Source: Timema cristinae (lineage: Eukaryota; Arthropoda; Insecta; Phasmatodea; Timematidae). Taken from it: DNA of 64,000 bases. Below the pieces are notes generated by a model. The model had not been told where the DNA came from. It ran no database searches and saw nothing but the letters and a program-made list of their open reading frames with translations. The stretch lies in NCBI GenBank assembly GCA_039000515.1, contig JBCFYV010000001.1, forward strand, positions 64,270,621-64,334,620. Direction: 5' to 3'. A program made the position numbers and the translations under genes. Of the stretch, positions 10,867 through 23,263 are shown in pieces. Within the stretch, counting starts at the first letter, position 1, and the number at the start of each line of letters is the position of its first letter.

Positions 10867-12717
10867 CTAGTAGGAAGTAGCCCAGATGGTTTCAATGGCG
10901 GACGGCGTTTTGGGAGGCCCATGTACCTTCCATCCCGTTACAACCAGAGGGAACCACACAGCTCCTAGTAGTATATCAATCGGTCTTGACCCGTCCCCCT
11001 CATCTGCAAGTTTTAAGCCCGATAGGTGACGCCATGATGAGAGTTGGCTTGGCATTTGTTGAGAGTGTGCGATGGAGTTCACTACCAATGCATCTACCTC
11101 TAAAGTTAATGTCTTTGTAGGCTGAAATTCACAATGAGCCACTGCCCTTGCTGTGCCTAAAGGCGTGTTTCCCAAGCCAAACAATTTCACTGAATTTGCC
11201 TTACTCAGCATGAGTCCAAGTCGCTGTACACAAGAGGATGTTATGAGAGAATCCTGGCTCGCACAATCCAAAAGAACCCTCACCGGTTCATATCTACGAC
11301 GGCTGCTCATAATAGATGTAACGGCCATAAGGACTACCCATGGCCCTGTAGGCGCCACAGGAAAAAAGGACTCTACCGATGTCACCAAACTTGGGGTTTA
11401 ATCCTGACTTTCAGTGCTACTGCCACTGGCACTATTTTTCTTTACAGACCGTTGCAACCCATCTTCCAAATTGGCAGACTCACCTTTAAGGTGCAACAAC
11501 TTATGGTGGCGGCCATTACAGCGGGAGCATAATAATTTGGTCGAACACTCCTTCTAGAAATGCCCTCTTGCCAAACAGAGGAAACATAACCTCCTATCCT
11601 TTGCAATCCTAAAACGTAGTGATGGCTTCATACCTTCAAATTTCTTGGTATGGGAGATTTCATGGTTGTTTTTGCAAAGAACACAACTACCAAGGGACAC
11701 ATTGTTTGCACCCACCACAAATGCTGACGAACTCTTTGGACACACAGGCTTTCGTGGTTTGGCGACGTTCTTTGTCCCAAAGGGCGACGTGTTTAACCGA
11801 TTCCCCAATTGGGCTGCGTCGAGCAACTCTGCCTCGTTTACTAGAAAATCCTGAAAGTTAGCCAAAGATGGCAGGGTCCCTTCCTTTAGTTCTCGCTGCC
11901 AACCTTCCCTAAGCTCTGGGGTTAACTTTCCTCGTAGGATGAACAACATGGGGACTGCCTAATTTTCCACAACATGGCCTAACGGAAGAAAGGCAGCCAA
12001 ATATTCTTTTAATAGGGTGACAAATGAGTGGATCGAGCCAGCTTCTTTATTTATCAGTGGTAACTCTATTATGGCCTGTAGATACGAGTCAGATAAACGC
12101 TGCGGATCATGGTAACGATCTTTTAATAGTTTCCAAGCCTGTGGATACGCCGCTGCGGACAGTGGTACCGCTGAAACAGTTGACAAAGCTTCTCCTGCCA
12201 AAGCTGACCTCAGATGCATATGTTTCTGAATGTCGGATAACTGATTGTTTGAATGAATAGTAGCTTCAAATAAATCAAAGAACTGTTGCCATTCCTTCAA
12301 TTCACCACTAAATTGCTTTATCGCCAGTTTAGGCAAGGTAGTTCCTACAGGAGGAGAGCCGCAGGATGCTGACCCTGCCCCAGGCTGGTTTGATGAGGCA
12401 ACCTGACTTACTCCTGGCGGGAATGCTACTGCACAAATAGCTTGTACATTATAGAAACAAGCATTAAATTTTTGTATTTCCGCCTGATAATCTCTTTGTA
12501 CTTTAGGTATTTGCTTAGCAGCCAATGCTGCCAATTTGGTTATAGTTTCGTTAAACTCAGTTTGCATCTTTTCAATGTGAGCAGTCATCGCCTGCAATAA
12601 AGATTTATCCTTATTATTACTAGGGTTTGATTCCACTCGTTGAGCCACCTCATCGGCTCTGATAATCTTAGCCATTAAAGCTTCACATTGGAAGGTATAA
12701 TCCTCAAAGATGCCCAT
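10867..12717 (-). pseudogene. BEL/Pao retrotransposon gag-protease remnant with three in-frame stops
   Basis: A single minus-strand frame runs from the ATG at 12717 down to 10867, interrupted only by stop codons at 11959-11961, 11554-11556 and 11398-11400. There is no frameshift. The first part (about 250 residues) has a coiled-coil-like start and a DUF1759-type BEL gag core (FSGELKEWQQFFDLF, LLKDRYHDPQRL). The second continues gag into a zinc knuckle (CFLC...H...C), and the second stop falls inside the knuckle. The last part is a DUF1758-type aspartic protease (VLLDCASQDSLIT, then ILLGAVWFPLVV). In BEL elements reverse transcriptase, RNase H and integrase should follow; here similarity ends right after the protease, so the element is truncated. 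Confidence 0.9.
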
Positions 12718-13590
12718 ATTTGAATTAACTTTCTTAGATAATTTAGATAAACTGACAAGAATACGCTAACTAGTAGGCGTGGTAATAAGAGAGGAACTTA
12801 CGGCTGTTCTAATTTGCCAACAACACTTAAACCTCAAAGAAGTTAATGGCCAACTAAGTGTAAGTAGTTACCAACTCTCCTCTATGGAAGAGTATAAGCT
12901 TTTAAGACTGAATTTCCTCTACAAAGATGTTTCCCAAACACATTTGCAGTTACAAAATCAATAAATTTAATCAATGTTTTATTCATACCTAAAGCAACTA
13001 GCAAAACCGAACATTAGTACTAAACGAAAACCTAGTTAAAGGGACACAGTTAACATAAGATAAATTATCCCAACAACAAAATATGTTTAGCGAATCTAAA
13101 CAAACGAGGTATCCAAGTAAAATAACGTTAATTACTATGTTCTTACAACCTATTCGTAGCTAGTAAAATCCATTAATTAAAGTCAAAACAACAAAAGTGT
13201 AACCTAAAATTCCACAACAACCAAATGTGCTCCCAATTTTAAATAAAATAAAATGTTATTACTTTAACTTCTGATCGCTGAAACCTTAAGTAAGCGAGGA
13301 ACGAACTAAATAAATACTCAACTTGATGCTAGTGGTGCTAGAATATAGCCAACCCTGAACGACCTAGAAACTTTTGAGTATTATGAATTAACATTAACCA
13401 TTGGCCTATCTGAATTTATAAACAACAATCTCTTATTGCGACTATTAACTAAACGAACAACATAGTTAACAGGCTAAAGAAAAAAATTGAAACAATTCAC
13501 TACCTCTATGCCACAATGACTACAATAACATACAGTGAAAACTTCTACTCACGTTACGCGACGTAATAATCCGTCCCGGAGGACCAAAAA
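12718..13590 (-). other. BEL/Pao untranslated leader and primer-binding region
   Basis: Between the 5' LTR and the gag start on the minus strand. Directly next to the LTR the minus strand reads tttttggtcctccgggacgg, a TGG-starting segment in the position of a primer-binding site. The rest has no coding frame of note; a long leader is usual in this superfamily. Confidence 0.55.
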
Positions 13591-13886
13591 TGTTGAAACC
13601 ACGAACTTAACTGAACTCTCAGAATCGTTAACGTGATTTCCAGTTAGACAAAACTTTGTGGACTGTATTTAATCTTTGACAGGGTGTAAACTAGCACAAA
13701 ACACCACGAAACTTGGCGCCAAAACTACAACAATTGCGCCGCCCAATCTTACCTGACGCTATCATCAAGTCACAGTGTCTTTCACAAGCCAGGCCTCTCA
13801 ACTCTTCACAACTGGCAGCCTTATTTGGTTGTGGCGTTCACCACCAGGGGCACTCCTTCAGCAGACACTTTTGGAGCGTATGAACA
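13591..13886 (-). mobile_element. 5' LTR of the BEL/Pao remnant
   Basis: The boundaries tgttgaaacc (13591) and gcgtatgaaca (ending 13886) form short inverted TGTT.A/T.AACA ends. The position immediately upstream of the primer-binding-like site fits a 5' LTR of about 296 bp. There is no second LTR in the window to confirm it, so the outer end is inferred from the terminal motif alone. Confidence 0.55.
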
Positions 13887-14640
13887 ATTAGTATTCACAC
13901 GCTTGCTATTTGGATAACTAGTTCTAGTGCAAAATATATTTCTCGAACGTCAGAAAATTAATTTTGAGTGCAGCAGCTGAATTAATTACTAATAAAGATA
14001 TTGAAAATTATGAGAGGGAGCGTAGGAAAAAGAATATATACATGGGAATGGTTGGGAAAGACGAAATAATGGTCTCAGGATGCTAAATACGATATATTCG
14101 GAGGTTAGGTAATATACATTCGGGGTGACACAAACGTTTAGTATCTCCCTAAATTTGTATTCATTTATTTAATTGTGGTCAGAGGCCCCTAAAGCCCACG
14201 GGTGTCCAAGTAAGTATCCTTGATACACAAATGTTATTTTTTAAGCCTACGCACACTTTATATTATAAAAAAAAACCGCCCAAGGTTGGCATGCTATCAA
14301 ATTTATTTAGATTAAAATTGGGTCTGGAACACAGTTTGTCGTTTTTAGATGACATGTATTAAATTAAATTTATATATATTAAATATATTGTCATACTGTG
14401 GCAATTTGGTATTATATAAACAAGGTTGTTTATAATAATTTTCTGCCAACAACAAAATCACATCCGATGACCATGTTGGCGTCATTTATACCATTTCTCT
14501 ACACAACAGTCTCAGCGCGTATGATTGGTTGAATTACACAGACTAGTGTCGAAACTAGTACGAAAATAGCACGTGTTCTATCCTCACAACTAGTATGGTA
14601 GCCAGTACCAAGTGGCAGAACCAGTATACTTTTTCTGATT
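13887..14640. other. non-coding, old element debris
   Basis: No intact feature. About 13960-14090 has a Harbinger-like Arg/Glu-rich frame too short to assign. The remainder is AT-rich. Confidence 0.4.
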
Positions 14641-14717
14641 CACACGACGCTAGATGATGACATTTTAGCTAGTGCTGGCTAGCACACTGGATTTCAAGTA
14701 CGAACTAGTGTCGTGTG
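14641..14717. repeat. 77-bp hairpin with 13-bp inverted ends
   Basis: Starts cacacgacgctag and ends ctagtgtcgtgtg, an inverted pair with one mismatch. Similar actagtgtcg motifs occur just upstream (about 14540-14562). It may be a small MITE, but no target duplication is seen. Confidence 0.5.
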
Positions 14718-14837
14718 ATACGGACTTTACAAAATACAGTCACAGATAACAAGTCCTTGAGATCACACCTCTGATGCACAACTTGTTCTTGGATAGAGAG
14801 TGTAGTTCCTCACATAGCCGCAGGGCGCTATCATCAC

Positions 14838-15470
14838 AAAAAGGGATACTTTTATTTATATAGAGTGAAAGAAAACGATTTCTGTATAAAACCAACCATT
14901 TGTGGACGTGACAAAAATTCTGGGATAGACGCTGGAACACTTTAAACATAAGGCTTTTTATATGATAATTCCATTTATTTCCCTATTTAAGGCCTTATAT
15001 TTCGAAAACAAGGTCGAGAAGGGATACTTTTATTTATATGGGGTGAAAGAGAAGTGTTTTTTTTTGTATAAAACTAACTCTTTGTGGACGTGACAGAAAT
15101 TCTGGAATAGACGCTGGAGCACCTAAAACATAAGTTATTTTAGATGATAATTCCATTCATTTCCCTATTAATGCCCTTATATTTCGAAAACAAGGACGAG
15201 AAGGGATACTTTTATTTATATGGGGTGAAAGAGAACTTTTTTTATATATAAAACCCACTCTTTGTGGACGTGACAGAAATTCTGGAATAGACGCTGGGGC
15301 ACTTTAAACATAAGGCTTTTTTATATGATAATTCCATTCATTTCCTATATGGGGTGAAAGATAACTTTTTTTGTATAAAACCCACTTTTTGTGGACGTGA
15401 CAGAAATTCTGGACTAGACGCTGGAGCACCTAAAACATAAGGCTTTTTTAGATAGTTACATTGTTTTCCC
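14838..15470. repeat. ~180-bp tandem repeat, 3.5 copies
   Basis: Units start at aagggatacttttatttata (about 14840, 15019, 15200) with a shortened fourth copy near 15345. Each contains tttgtggacgtgaca and the segment gatgataattccatt. The 14740-14949 minus ORF is a by-product. Confidence 0.85.
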
Positions 15471-16993
15471 TATGTTAAACTTGATCACTTCCTTTTTGAG
15501 GCTTTCTCTGCCATCTCTTGGTTAATTCTGTACTACTCCTGGTGTCTGCTTGCCTACTGCTATCTCTGTTTCAAATATTAACCTTATGTTCATACTAGTT
15601 CATTTTTTTTCTATGGTGTTGGCTAAATTCGGTTAGGTTATTGTGGATGTGGAGTAGTTAGGTCCAGTCTAAAATTACACAAATACATCTTAATTAAACT
15701 TGTCGTCTTTACTTAAAGGTAAATAAAACAAAAAAACAACATGGTAACACTAGAAAGGAAAATCGATAAAATACAATCATATTATGTTGTGTAATCAACA
15801 GCATACTACTACAATGTCTACATTTTTCTATAGGTATTGTTAACTAACTAGTCTTTCTTTCAAAGCGGTTTTTCCTAATCATATAACTTGACATTAATAT
15901 TATATGAAAGATGTCCTAGTAATTTTTGTAATTATTAAATACCGGTAGGCCTACTGAATTAACTTCTGTGCACCTCATTATATAGGCCGACCAATCCACC
16001 CAATTCAATTTTTGGTTTTGTGGTAATATTAGGCTAAATCTTGTAAGTTTGAGGGCAGTAAGAGTTTAATATATTCTAGTTGGTCAACACAGTCTATTTG
16101 TAAATTTATATGTGTGAAGAAACATCAAAATATGTTTGTTGTGTTTTTGGTCGGAGCAAAGGTAATTTATTATAGAAAAATGATTTAACAAACAGGTTTC
16201 TTCAATCAACTGGGAATAGACCTACTTTTTAAAATGTGAAGGCAAAATTATAGAATCAAATTCCAAGCCGTTTTGTATTAGTGAATAAAGAGGGAATTAT
16301 TGGCTCTTGGGTCGGTAAAGTCTTTTGTGTTTCTTCTAACAAGCCCTAACATTTTGAATTATTTTTAGCAGTCATATTTATTTGTGTAGAGTAAGCTATG
16401 GTAGTTTAGAGTCTAGAGTGATAACAAAGCCTTTAATAGTGGATATATGAGCTAGAAGCAAATAATTTCATAAAAATTCTAGGGGAGACCAACTTGTAAT
16501 CCTCATTTATGAGAACTCTCCTCAAAAATTGGCCAACTTAGTTAGCCAAGTACCACGACCTCAGTTTCAGGGATATCAGCCAAGTTTCCATCACTTCAGT
16601 TTGTTTATCTTTATTTAGGCTTTACAGTGTATCATGATTTACTTTATTATTTGTATTAATACACAAAAATGAGGATAGGTCTCGTAGAGAAGATTATTTG
16701 TACATTTCTGATAGTTCTAAAGTAAAGTAAGGTATCAATAGTTGATAAGGTGTAATACCAAATTGTGTTTTTAGTGATTGACAATGAAATATATTTTCTA
16801 AAATGTTTCAAAAGATTATTTATACTTAACCTTGCTTTAGAATGTTATTAATATGATGGAAATGTAAAGTTTGGGGTGCCATATATAATAACGTTGGTTA
16901 TTATTAAAACAAACTTTAAGAGGCTCCATGTTGTTTGCATAGCTATAAAAAAAAAGGAGAAATGTTGTGAATGTCAGTGACTTTCACGATTGT
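15471..16993. other. AT-rich non-coding stretch
   Basis: No coding exon, element end or tandem array is recognised. AGGCCT-containing motifs (for example near 15950) recur, as elsewhere in the window. Confidence 0.5.
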
Positions 16994-17622
16994 GGATGCA
17001 ATAGGTATTATTGTTTGGGATATAACTCTAGGATGCAATAGGTATTATTGTTTGGGATATAACTCTAGGATGCAATAGGTATTATTGTTTGGGATATAAC
17101 TCTAGGATGCAATAGGTATTATTGTTTGGGATATAACTCTAGGATGCAATAGGTATTATTGTTTGGGATATAACTCTAGGATGCAATAGGTATTATTGTT
17201 TGGGATATAACTCTAGGATGCAATAGGTATTATTGTTTGGGATATAACTCTAGGATGCAATAGGTAGTATTGTTTGGGATATAACTTCAGGATGCAATAG
17301 GTATTATTGTTTGGGATATAACTTCAGGATGCAATAGGTATTATTGTTTGGGATATAACTCTAGGATGCAATAGGTATTATTGTTTGGGATATAACTCTA
17401 GGATGCAATAGGTATTATTGTTTGGGATATAACTTCAGGATGCAATAGGTATTATTGTTTGGGATATAACTTCAGGATGCAATAGGTATTATTGTTTGGG
17501 ATATAACTCTAGGATGCAATAGGTATTATTGTTTGGGATATAACTCTAGGATGCAATAGGTATTATTGTTTGGGATATAACTCTAGGATGCAATAGGTAT
17601 TATTGTTTGGGATATAACTTTA
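16994..17622. repeat. 37-bp tandem repeat, 17 copies, two variants
   Basis: The unit ggatgcaataggtattattg... recurs at exact 37-bp spacing from 16994 to 17586. Two variants, ending aactcta or aacttca, are interleaved, with runs of cta, then tca, then mixtures. This indicates block duplication or conversion among copies. Confidence 0.95.
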
Positions 17623-17902
17623 GGTGTGCAACACGTTCTCAAACTCACGCGTTCCAGCAACATTTACAATCAATAGCACCTTTTGTTTTTCTCTTCTTAT
17701 ATATGTGTTTATAAATTACCAATACCTTATCACTAATATTGTTTAAATATTAACTTATTTTTGGCCATCAATTAAAATGTATGTAAGATTTATGCTGAAT
17801 ACTTGGTTGTATAAAAATATATAAAAAAAATTCCAGGCCTAACATTTAAAGTTGCTGTAGCTGACTATTTGGTTGGACTTGACTTAGTTGAGTGTTTTTC
17901 AT

Positions 17903-18090
17903 CCAGCGCAGTGGTATCGCAAGGTCCCCCTATTTTCTCTGTCCACTGTGGAATGATGAGGATGGGATATAAGGGTTTGAATCCTGGTTGGATCTCCTAA
18001 ATTGTTTTGACTCCTTTTCAATGCAACTTTCCTTTTCCTTATCACATTAGCATAATTAATAGGCCTACAGCTGCATACAACCCAACCGGG
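17903..18090 (+). mobile_element. SINE family B, diverged copy
   Basis: Head gcgcagtggtatcgcaagg, box-B-like gggtttgaatcctggttgg, the ctccttttcaatgcaa segment, and the tail cattagcataatt...cccaaccgggt, the tail also found in family A. Confidence 0.7.
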
Positions 18091-18404
18091 TGATACAATG
18101 CTGTTCTAATATACAGCTGACCCACCAAGCGTTCCAAACATTCTTTCACAGCTTATCAATCGGTTTGTGGACAACTAATTTGTATGGTTCTGTATTGGTG
18201 TTGTTGTATACCATGTAAATAACATTTAAAAAATTTGGAGTGAGAGAAGCTTGCAACTCTAGTATTACACAATCTAAAATTAACAATTCATGCTTCATTA
18301 TTCATCTGGACAATAACTATGTAATGGTGGATTAAATAGCCAACATATTATATTTGATAATTATAGTTATAGCCACATCTAATTATTATAATCTTTAAAT
18401 TTAA
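18091..18404. other. non-coding, no feature seen
   Basis: AT-rich sequence between two SINEs with nothing recognisable. Confidence 0.45.
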
Positions 18405-18485
18405 AAATGATACCTGGCCACAAGGATTGAACCTGGGACTTTTGGCTTATTACGCCAATGTTGTAACCACTAAGTCGCCCAGGGC
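18405..18485 (-). mobile_element. SINE family C, inverted fragment
   Basis: The plus strand reads gattgaacctgggacttttg and, at 18463-18477, aaccactaagtcgcc. These are the complements of a box B and a box A, with the ggcttattacgcca segment between them as in the copies at 1438 and 19878. Confidence 0.7.
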
Positions 18486-18818
18486 CATTCTTCACTTGCT
18501 ATTTAAGAGCGAGCATTACACACCCAGCAATTCTGTGATACAGTCGGCACAAACTCATAAATTTACACTTGGATCACTTCTCATTAAAGTTTAATGGAGA
18601 TTAGGAGTTAAAAGAAGTTCCTAATACAGAACATTTTTGAAATATTAAATGATATTTAGATAGAAACTGCAGTGTAAAGGCTGTTTTTGACCATTTTAGA
18701 ATGGCTTCACAGCCAAGCATGGTGCACAGATCTTTATTCTGTCTTAGTAGTGACATATTGTAGTTATTAACAATAAACTTTGTTGCTTGGTCCCCCATTG
18801 TCACCGTGGAAAATGTCG

Positions 18819-19674
18819 GGTAATTACAGTGGCGGCTCGTCACCTTAGAAGCTGGAGGGCGCAGCCTGTTTAGTTCCTAAATTATTTCTAAATAATATAT
18901 TTAAAAGAAGATACAAATTTCGGAATATGTTTTGCTAAATATTCATTTAGTTAAACTCAAAAATTAATATCACAAACAACATGGAAAGATAAAAAATAAA
19001 TAAACTTCCCCCAAAGGACGTGGATGTGTTGTAGAAACTCTGCAGCTTTGTAATGTGCATAAATATATAGGTAGGTATGTTTTCACTTTGTTCCATGCAA
19101 AATTCAGGACATGGCCTACTTAATGAATTCTATTCTCTTTTTTGATCAAGAGCTAATCTTGCAATATTCGTTCTCTTAAGCGCCTGAATTGAACTATTCA
19201 TATTATGCCTAGTTACAAAACATATTAAAACATATAACTCAAATAAACATTATCCTAAAATAACCCTACATAATATTATTATAAACACACACATCCTCAA
19301 GATGCAGGAGCACGCAAGATGACTGACAACAACTATTGCTGGTTCACGCTATACACATTTCACAAGCTTTCAACCTTAGGGCGCGTGAGGGAGCGCGCCT
19401 TCAAAAGAAGAATAAGCAATGCTAGCTAGCTATAGCAGGAGGAGGACAATGGGTTAAAGGGAGGGAAGGTTTGGTCTCACAATATCAGGCGCTGACCGCC
19501 TCGCGCCCAACCGCATGCTATTTTAAAAACATTGCCTGCTATCACTTAAACCAAAAAACATATTTTTCTTGAAACTATTATGGCAAGATAAAATTATCGT
19601 GAGAGTGCGAATAATAACTTTAAAAGGAACTGGAGATTCGTGGGGTTGGGGGGCCGCGCGCCCCTGAGTAATTA
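18819..19674. mobile_element. non-autonomous hAT-like DNA transposon
   Basis: Ends cagtggcggctcgtcacc at 18827 and, inverted, CAGGGGCGCGCGG (right end cgcgcgcccctg at 19666). The terminal CAGNGGCG pair and an 8-bp target duplication with one mismatch (ggtaatta 18819-18826, agtaatta 19667-19674) are hAT hallmarks. The 840-bp interior contains no transposase. Its GC-rich patches (gggcgcgtgagggagcgcgcc, about 19379) contrast with the AT-rich flanks. Confidence 0.75.
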
Positions 19675-19877
19675 TTCAAATACGAATGCACTGCACACAT
19701 TTCTGGCATATTTTGGTATTTTCTTTCCCCTTTTACTTTAATACTTCACACGAGCCAGTGATGCACACTCATACAGGTGCCATAGAACTATTAGCAGCAC
19801 TAATCCAATCACAGAGTTGAAGGTGGCTGCGTCATCCGATAGCTTGGAATCACATATATGTGCTGATGATTTCTGCA

Positions 19878-20035
19878 TGTCCATCACAGACTTTGCCTTA
19901 AAAAATGAGAGAAGAATAACCCTGAGCACAGAATAATTCCTGTATAGCTTGGTGGTAAGAGCATTGGCGTACTAAGCCAAAAGTCCTGGGCTCATTTCTC
20001 GTGTCTAGGTGTCATTTTTTGATTTAAAGTACTAT
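19878..20035 (+). mobile_element. SINE family C
   Basis: Shares catcacagactt, gagcacagaataattcctg, tagcttggtggtaagagc (box A) and gtcctgggctcatttctc (degraded box B) with the copy at 1438-1573, followed by the same ggtgtcattttt tail. Confidence 0.75.
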
Positions 20036-20159
20036 TTAAATAGTTTTTGTATATCTAATTATACAAAATGAATGTTTGGGTTTTGTTCCAAGGGATTATG
20101 ATTTCGATTCTTTCCCATGTCACATGTGTACGTATTACAATAACATGTCAAGGGTGAGG

Positions 20160-20490
20160 ACGCTTGAATGTAAAAGAATCATACCTGCATTTGCAGGGAA
20201 GAAAAGTGGAAAACCATTCTCGACACATCAGACAGGGACTCGAACCTGTCATTGGCAGGCCAATTTATCGAGGGGTGACATCTCTAGAGCATTTAATAAC
20301 CAACTATTTGAATTATTCAAAATTGGAACACTTGTTTAACATTTTTGAAGTTTTGACAATACATGTAGGTGCTTCACATCGTGTGATTGTTAAAACATTT
20401 TGGGTTGAGGATATGAAAGGTAGTATTTTATAGGAAGTGTACCTGAATTAGCATGAAGGAAGATTAGGAAACCATTTAAACAAAAGAAAT
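20160..20490 (-). mobile_element. SINE-like fragments related to family B
   Basis: On the minus strand ggttcgagtccctgtc (box-B-like, 20230-20245) is followed by gagaatggttttccactttt and gcaaatgcaggta, the family B inner module. A second shred of the same module lies at about 20440-20482 (plus strand tgtacctgaattagcatgaa). Confidence 0.5.
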
Positions 20491-20511
20491 CATTAATATC
20501 CAACGTATGCT

Positions 20512-21412
20512 TCACCTCCTATGTCACCGAAAACTAGTACTGGAATCTTATCACATCATGCTCACCGTCCTCGTCACAGAAACTAGACTGGAATCTTTAT
20601 CACACATGTCACCTCCTCGTCACAGAAAACTAGACTGGAATCTTTATCCACACGTGCTCACCTGCTTGCACCGAAAACTAGACTGGAATCTTTATCCACA
20701 ATGCTCACCTCCTCCACCAAACTAGACTGGAATTTTCCCACAGCTCACCTCCTCGTCACCAGAAAACTAGACTGGAATCTTTATCCACACATGCTCACCT
20801 CCTCGTCACCAGAAAACTAGACTGGAATCTTTATCCACACATGCTCACCTCCTCGTCACCAGAAAACTAGACTGGAATCTTTATCCACAATGATCACTCC
20901 TCGTCACCAGAAAACTAGACTGGATCTTTATCCACACATGCTCACCCTCGTCACCAGAAAACTAGACTGGAATCTTTATCCACACATGCTCACCTCCTCG
21001 TCACCAGAAAACTAGACTGGAATCTTTATCCACACATGCTCACCTCCTCGTCACCAGAAAACTAGACTGGAATATTTATCCACACATGCTCACCTCCTCG
21101 TCACCAGAAAACTAGACTGGAATCTTTATCCACACATGCTCACCTCCTCGTCACCAGAAAACTAGACTGGAATTTTATCCACACATGCTCACCTCCTCGT
21201 CACCAGAAAACTAGACTGGAATCTTTATCCACACATGCTCACCTCCTCGTCACCAGAAAACTAGACTGGAATCTTTATCCACACTGCTCACCTCCTCGTC
21301 ACAGAAAACTAACTGGATCTTTATCCACACATGCCACTCTCGTCACAAAAACTAGACTGATTTTATCCACACTGCTCACCGTCACTGAATTATCAACTGA
21401 TTTTACCACACA
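20512..21412. repeat. 50-bp tandem repeat, about 18 copies
   Basis: The unit contains cctcctcgtcaccagaaaac and tagactggaatctttatcc and recurs at 50-bp spacing in the clean core (20993, 21043, ...). Both edges decay. From about 21285 to 21412 copies lose single bases at many places, a pattern that also fits poor consensus quality. The 20507-20725 ORF is a by-product. Confidence 0.9.
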
Positions 21413-21957
21413 CATACCACATGCACTACACTCACCTGTGGGACTAATGTGGGCACTAAAATGTTATATAGTACTTTAATAGTCTAATTAATTTATACAC
21501 ATGCTACGACCTGTACCAGTGACTAGGACTGAATTATCTCACTGTATGGTTCCAGTGATGGATATCTGCATAGGGGCATTTCCTCTAAAGGGTTTTCCAC
21601 TATCTCTTCACGTACATGTGGGTACATTTTTCATAAATCATACATCTTCATCCTTAGCCTACTACCATAGTTAGAAGCCATGTAGTTGAGATGGCAGTAT
21701 CCTTAATTTGAGCCATAGATTATTGTAGTGAGGTTTTACAGATGACGTTGAGGACACCCTGCATTTTAAGAACATATTAAAACAATATTTAAGTGTAAAC
21801 CATTTGGTACAGTTAAAGTTTTCAATATATAAAAGAGCATCAGCAGTTTATTTATTGATCTGTCATTAGCATATTTTTATAGACGTATCATGTCTAAATA
21901 GAGTGAGATCATTATACCTTGATAGAGCAAGATCTTTATTATCTCTGTATAGACTTT
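21413..21957. other. non-coding with a SINE B inner fragment
   Basis: About 21590-21665 carries gggttttccactatctcttc and catgtgggtacattttt, the 3' half of SINE family B in plus orientation. The rest is unassigned. Confidence 0.45.
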
Positions 21958-22735
21958 GATTCACTCCAGTGGTAGACTGCAATGCCATTGACGAGTAGAT
22001 CAGGTTTAAATCTTGGTCGGATGTATTAACTGTTTCTCACTCAGGGTTTAAATCTTGGTCGGATGTATTAACTGTTTCTCACTCAGGGTTTAGATCTGGT
22101 CGGATGTATTAACTGTTTCTCACTCAGGGTTTAAATCTTGGTCGGATGTATTAACTGTTTCTCACTCAGGGTTTAAATCTTGGTCGGATGTATTAACTGT
22201 TTCTCACTCAGGGTTTAAATCTTGGTCGGATGTATTAACTGTTTCTCACTCAGGGTTTAAATCTTGGTCGGATGTATTAACTGTTTCTCACTCAGGGTTT
22301 AAATCTTGGTCGGATATATTAACTGTTTCTCACTCAGGGTTTGAATCTTGGTCGGATGTATTAACTGTTTCTCACTCAGGGTTTAAATCTTGGTCGGATG
22401 TATTAACTGTTTCTCACTCGGGGTTTAAATCTTGGTCGGATGTATTAATTGTTTCTCACTCAGGGTTTAAATCTTGGTCGGATGTATTAACTGTTTCTCA
22501 CTCAGGGTTTAAATCTTGGTCGGATGTATTAACTGTTTCTCACTCACGGTTTAAATCTTGGTCGGATGTATTAACTGTTTCTCACTCAGGGTTTAAATCT
22601 TGGTCGGATGTATTAACTGTTTCTCACTCAGGGTTTAAATCTTGGTCGGATGTATTAAGGGTGTTTTTTTACCTAAATTGTTTCTCACTCTTGCTTCATG
22701 CAAATGTGGGTACATTTAATTTAAACTCTAACATA
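21958..22735 (+). repeat. SINE family B whose interior is expanded into a 42-bp array, 16 copies
   Basis: A SINE B head (cactccagtggtagactgc, about 21961) leads into the box-B-like gtttaaatcttggtcgg. That segment plus the following bases to tttctcactc then repeats at 42-bp spacing from about 22002 to 22660. After the last copy the SINE resumes with aaattgtttctcactcttgc and gcaaatgtgggtacattt. The array therefore lies inside a single SINE. Confidence 0.85.
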
Positions 22736-23263
22736 CCATTCTTACTTCAAACTCTAACATACCATTCTTACTTCATTTGTGTTACTGACATAATTCACAT
22801 AGGTACTGAAGCACAGAGTAGAATTAATAAATATCTATCATATTTGTTTGTGAGAGTGTGTATGTGTAATCTAAGGTAAAACGTTTTAAGGTCTGCTTGT
22901 GTGAATGACAGAGATGTACCAACCTCGGAGTTATGGTTTATTTGTCACACAGGCTATCCAACATTTTACATTGTATTTAAATATTATACAGCCACTTATT
23001 TCATCAAACAAAATTTATTCTTAATGCTAACATATCACTTATATTAATTTCACTTTATTTAAAGATAGAAAATATATTGACTTCTCTATTTTACTTTTAT
23101 TAGATACTAGCAGAAGAATCCAGCTTTGCCTGTGGCAACAACACACTGGATTGCGTAGTTACCACTGACAACACTTTTCTTTGCTTCATACAAACAGAAA
23201 AAAATCTCTTCAGTTTATTAATATACATAAAAGTAGTGTAATAGGCTACTTTGAGTCTGTAGC
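22736..23263. other. non-coding between arrays
   Basis: A short direct duplication (actctaacataccattctta) sits near 22723-22768. Nothing else is recognised. Confidence 0.5.

Noticed and set aside
10867..10900. 3' LTR of the BEL/Pao element
   Set aside because: Nothing near 10.6-10.9 kb matches the 5' LTR at 13591-13886. The element is truncated after the protease.
13960..14090. PIF/Harbinger transposase N-terminal fragment (ENYERERRKK, then in another frame YTWEWLGK)
   Set aside because: Suggestive pattern, but only about 40 residues with a frame change and a stop. Too little to annotate.
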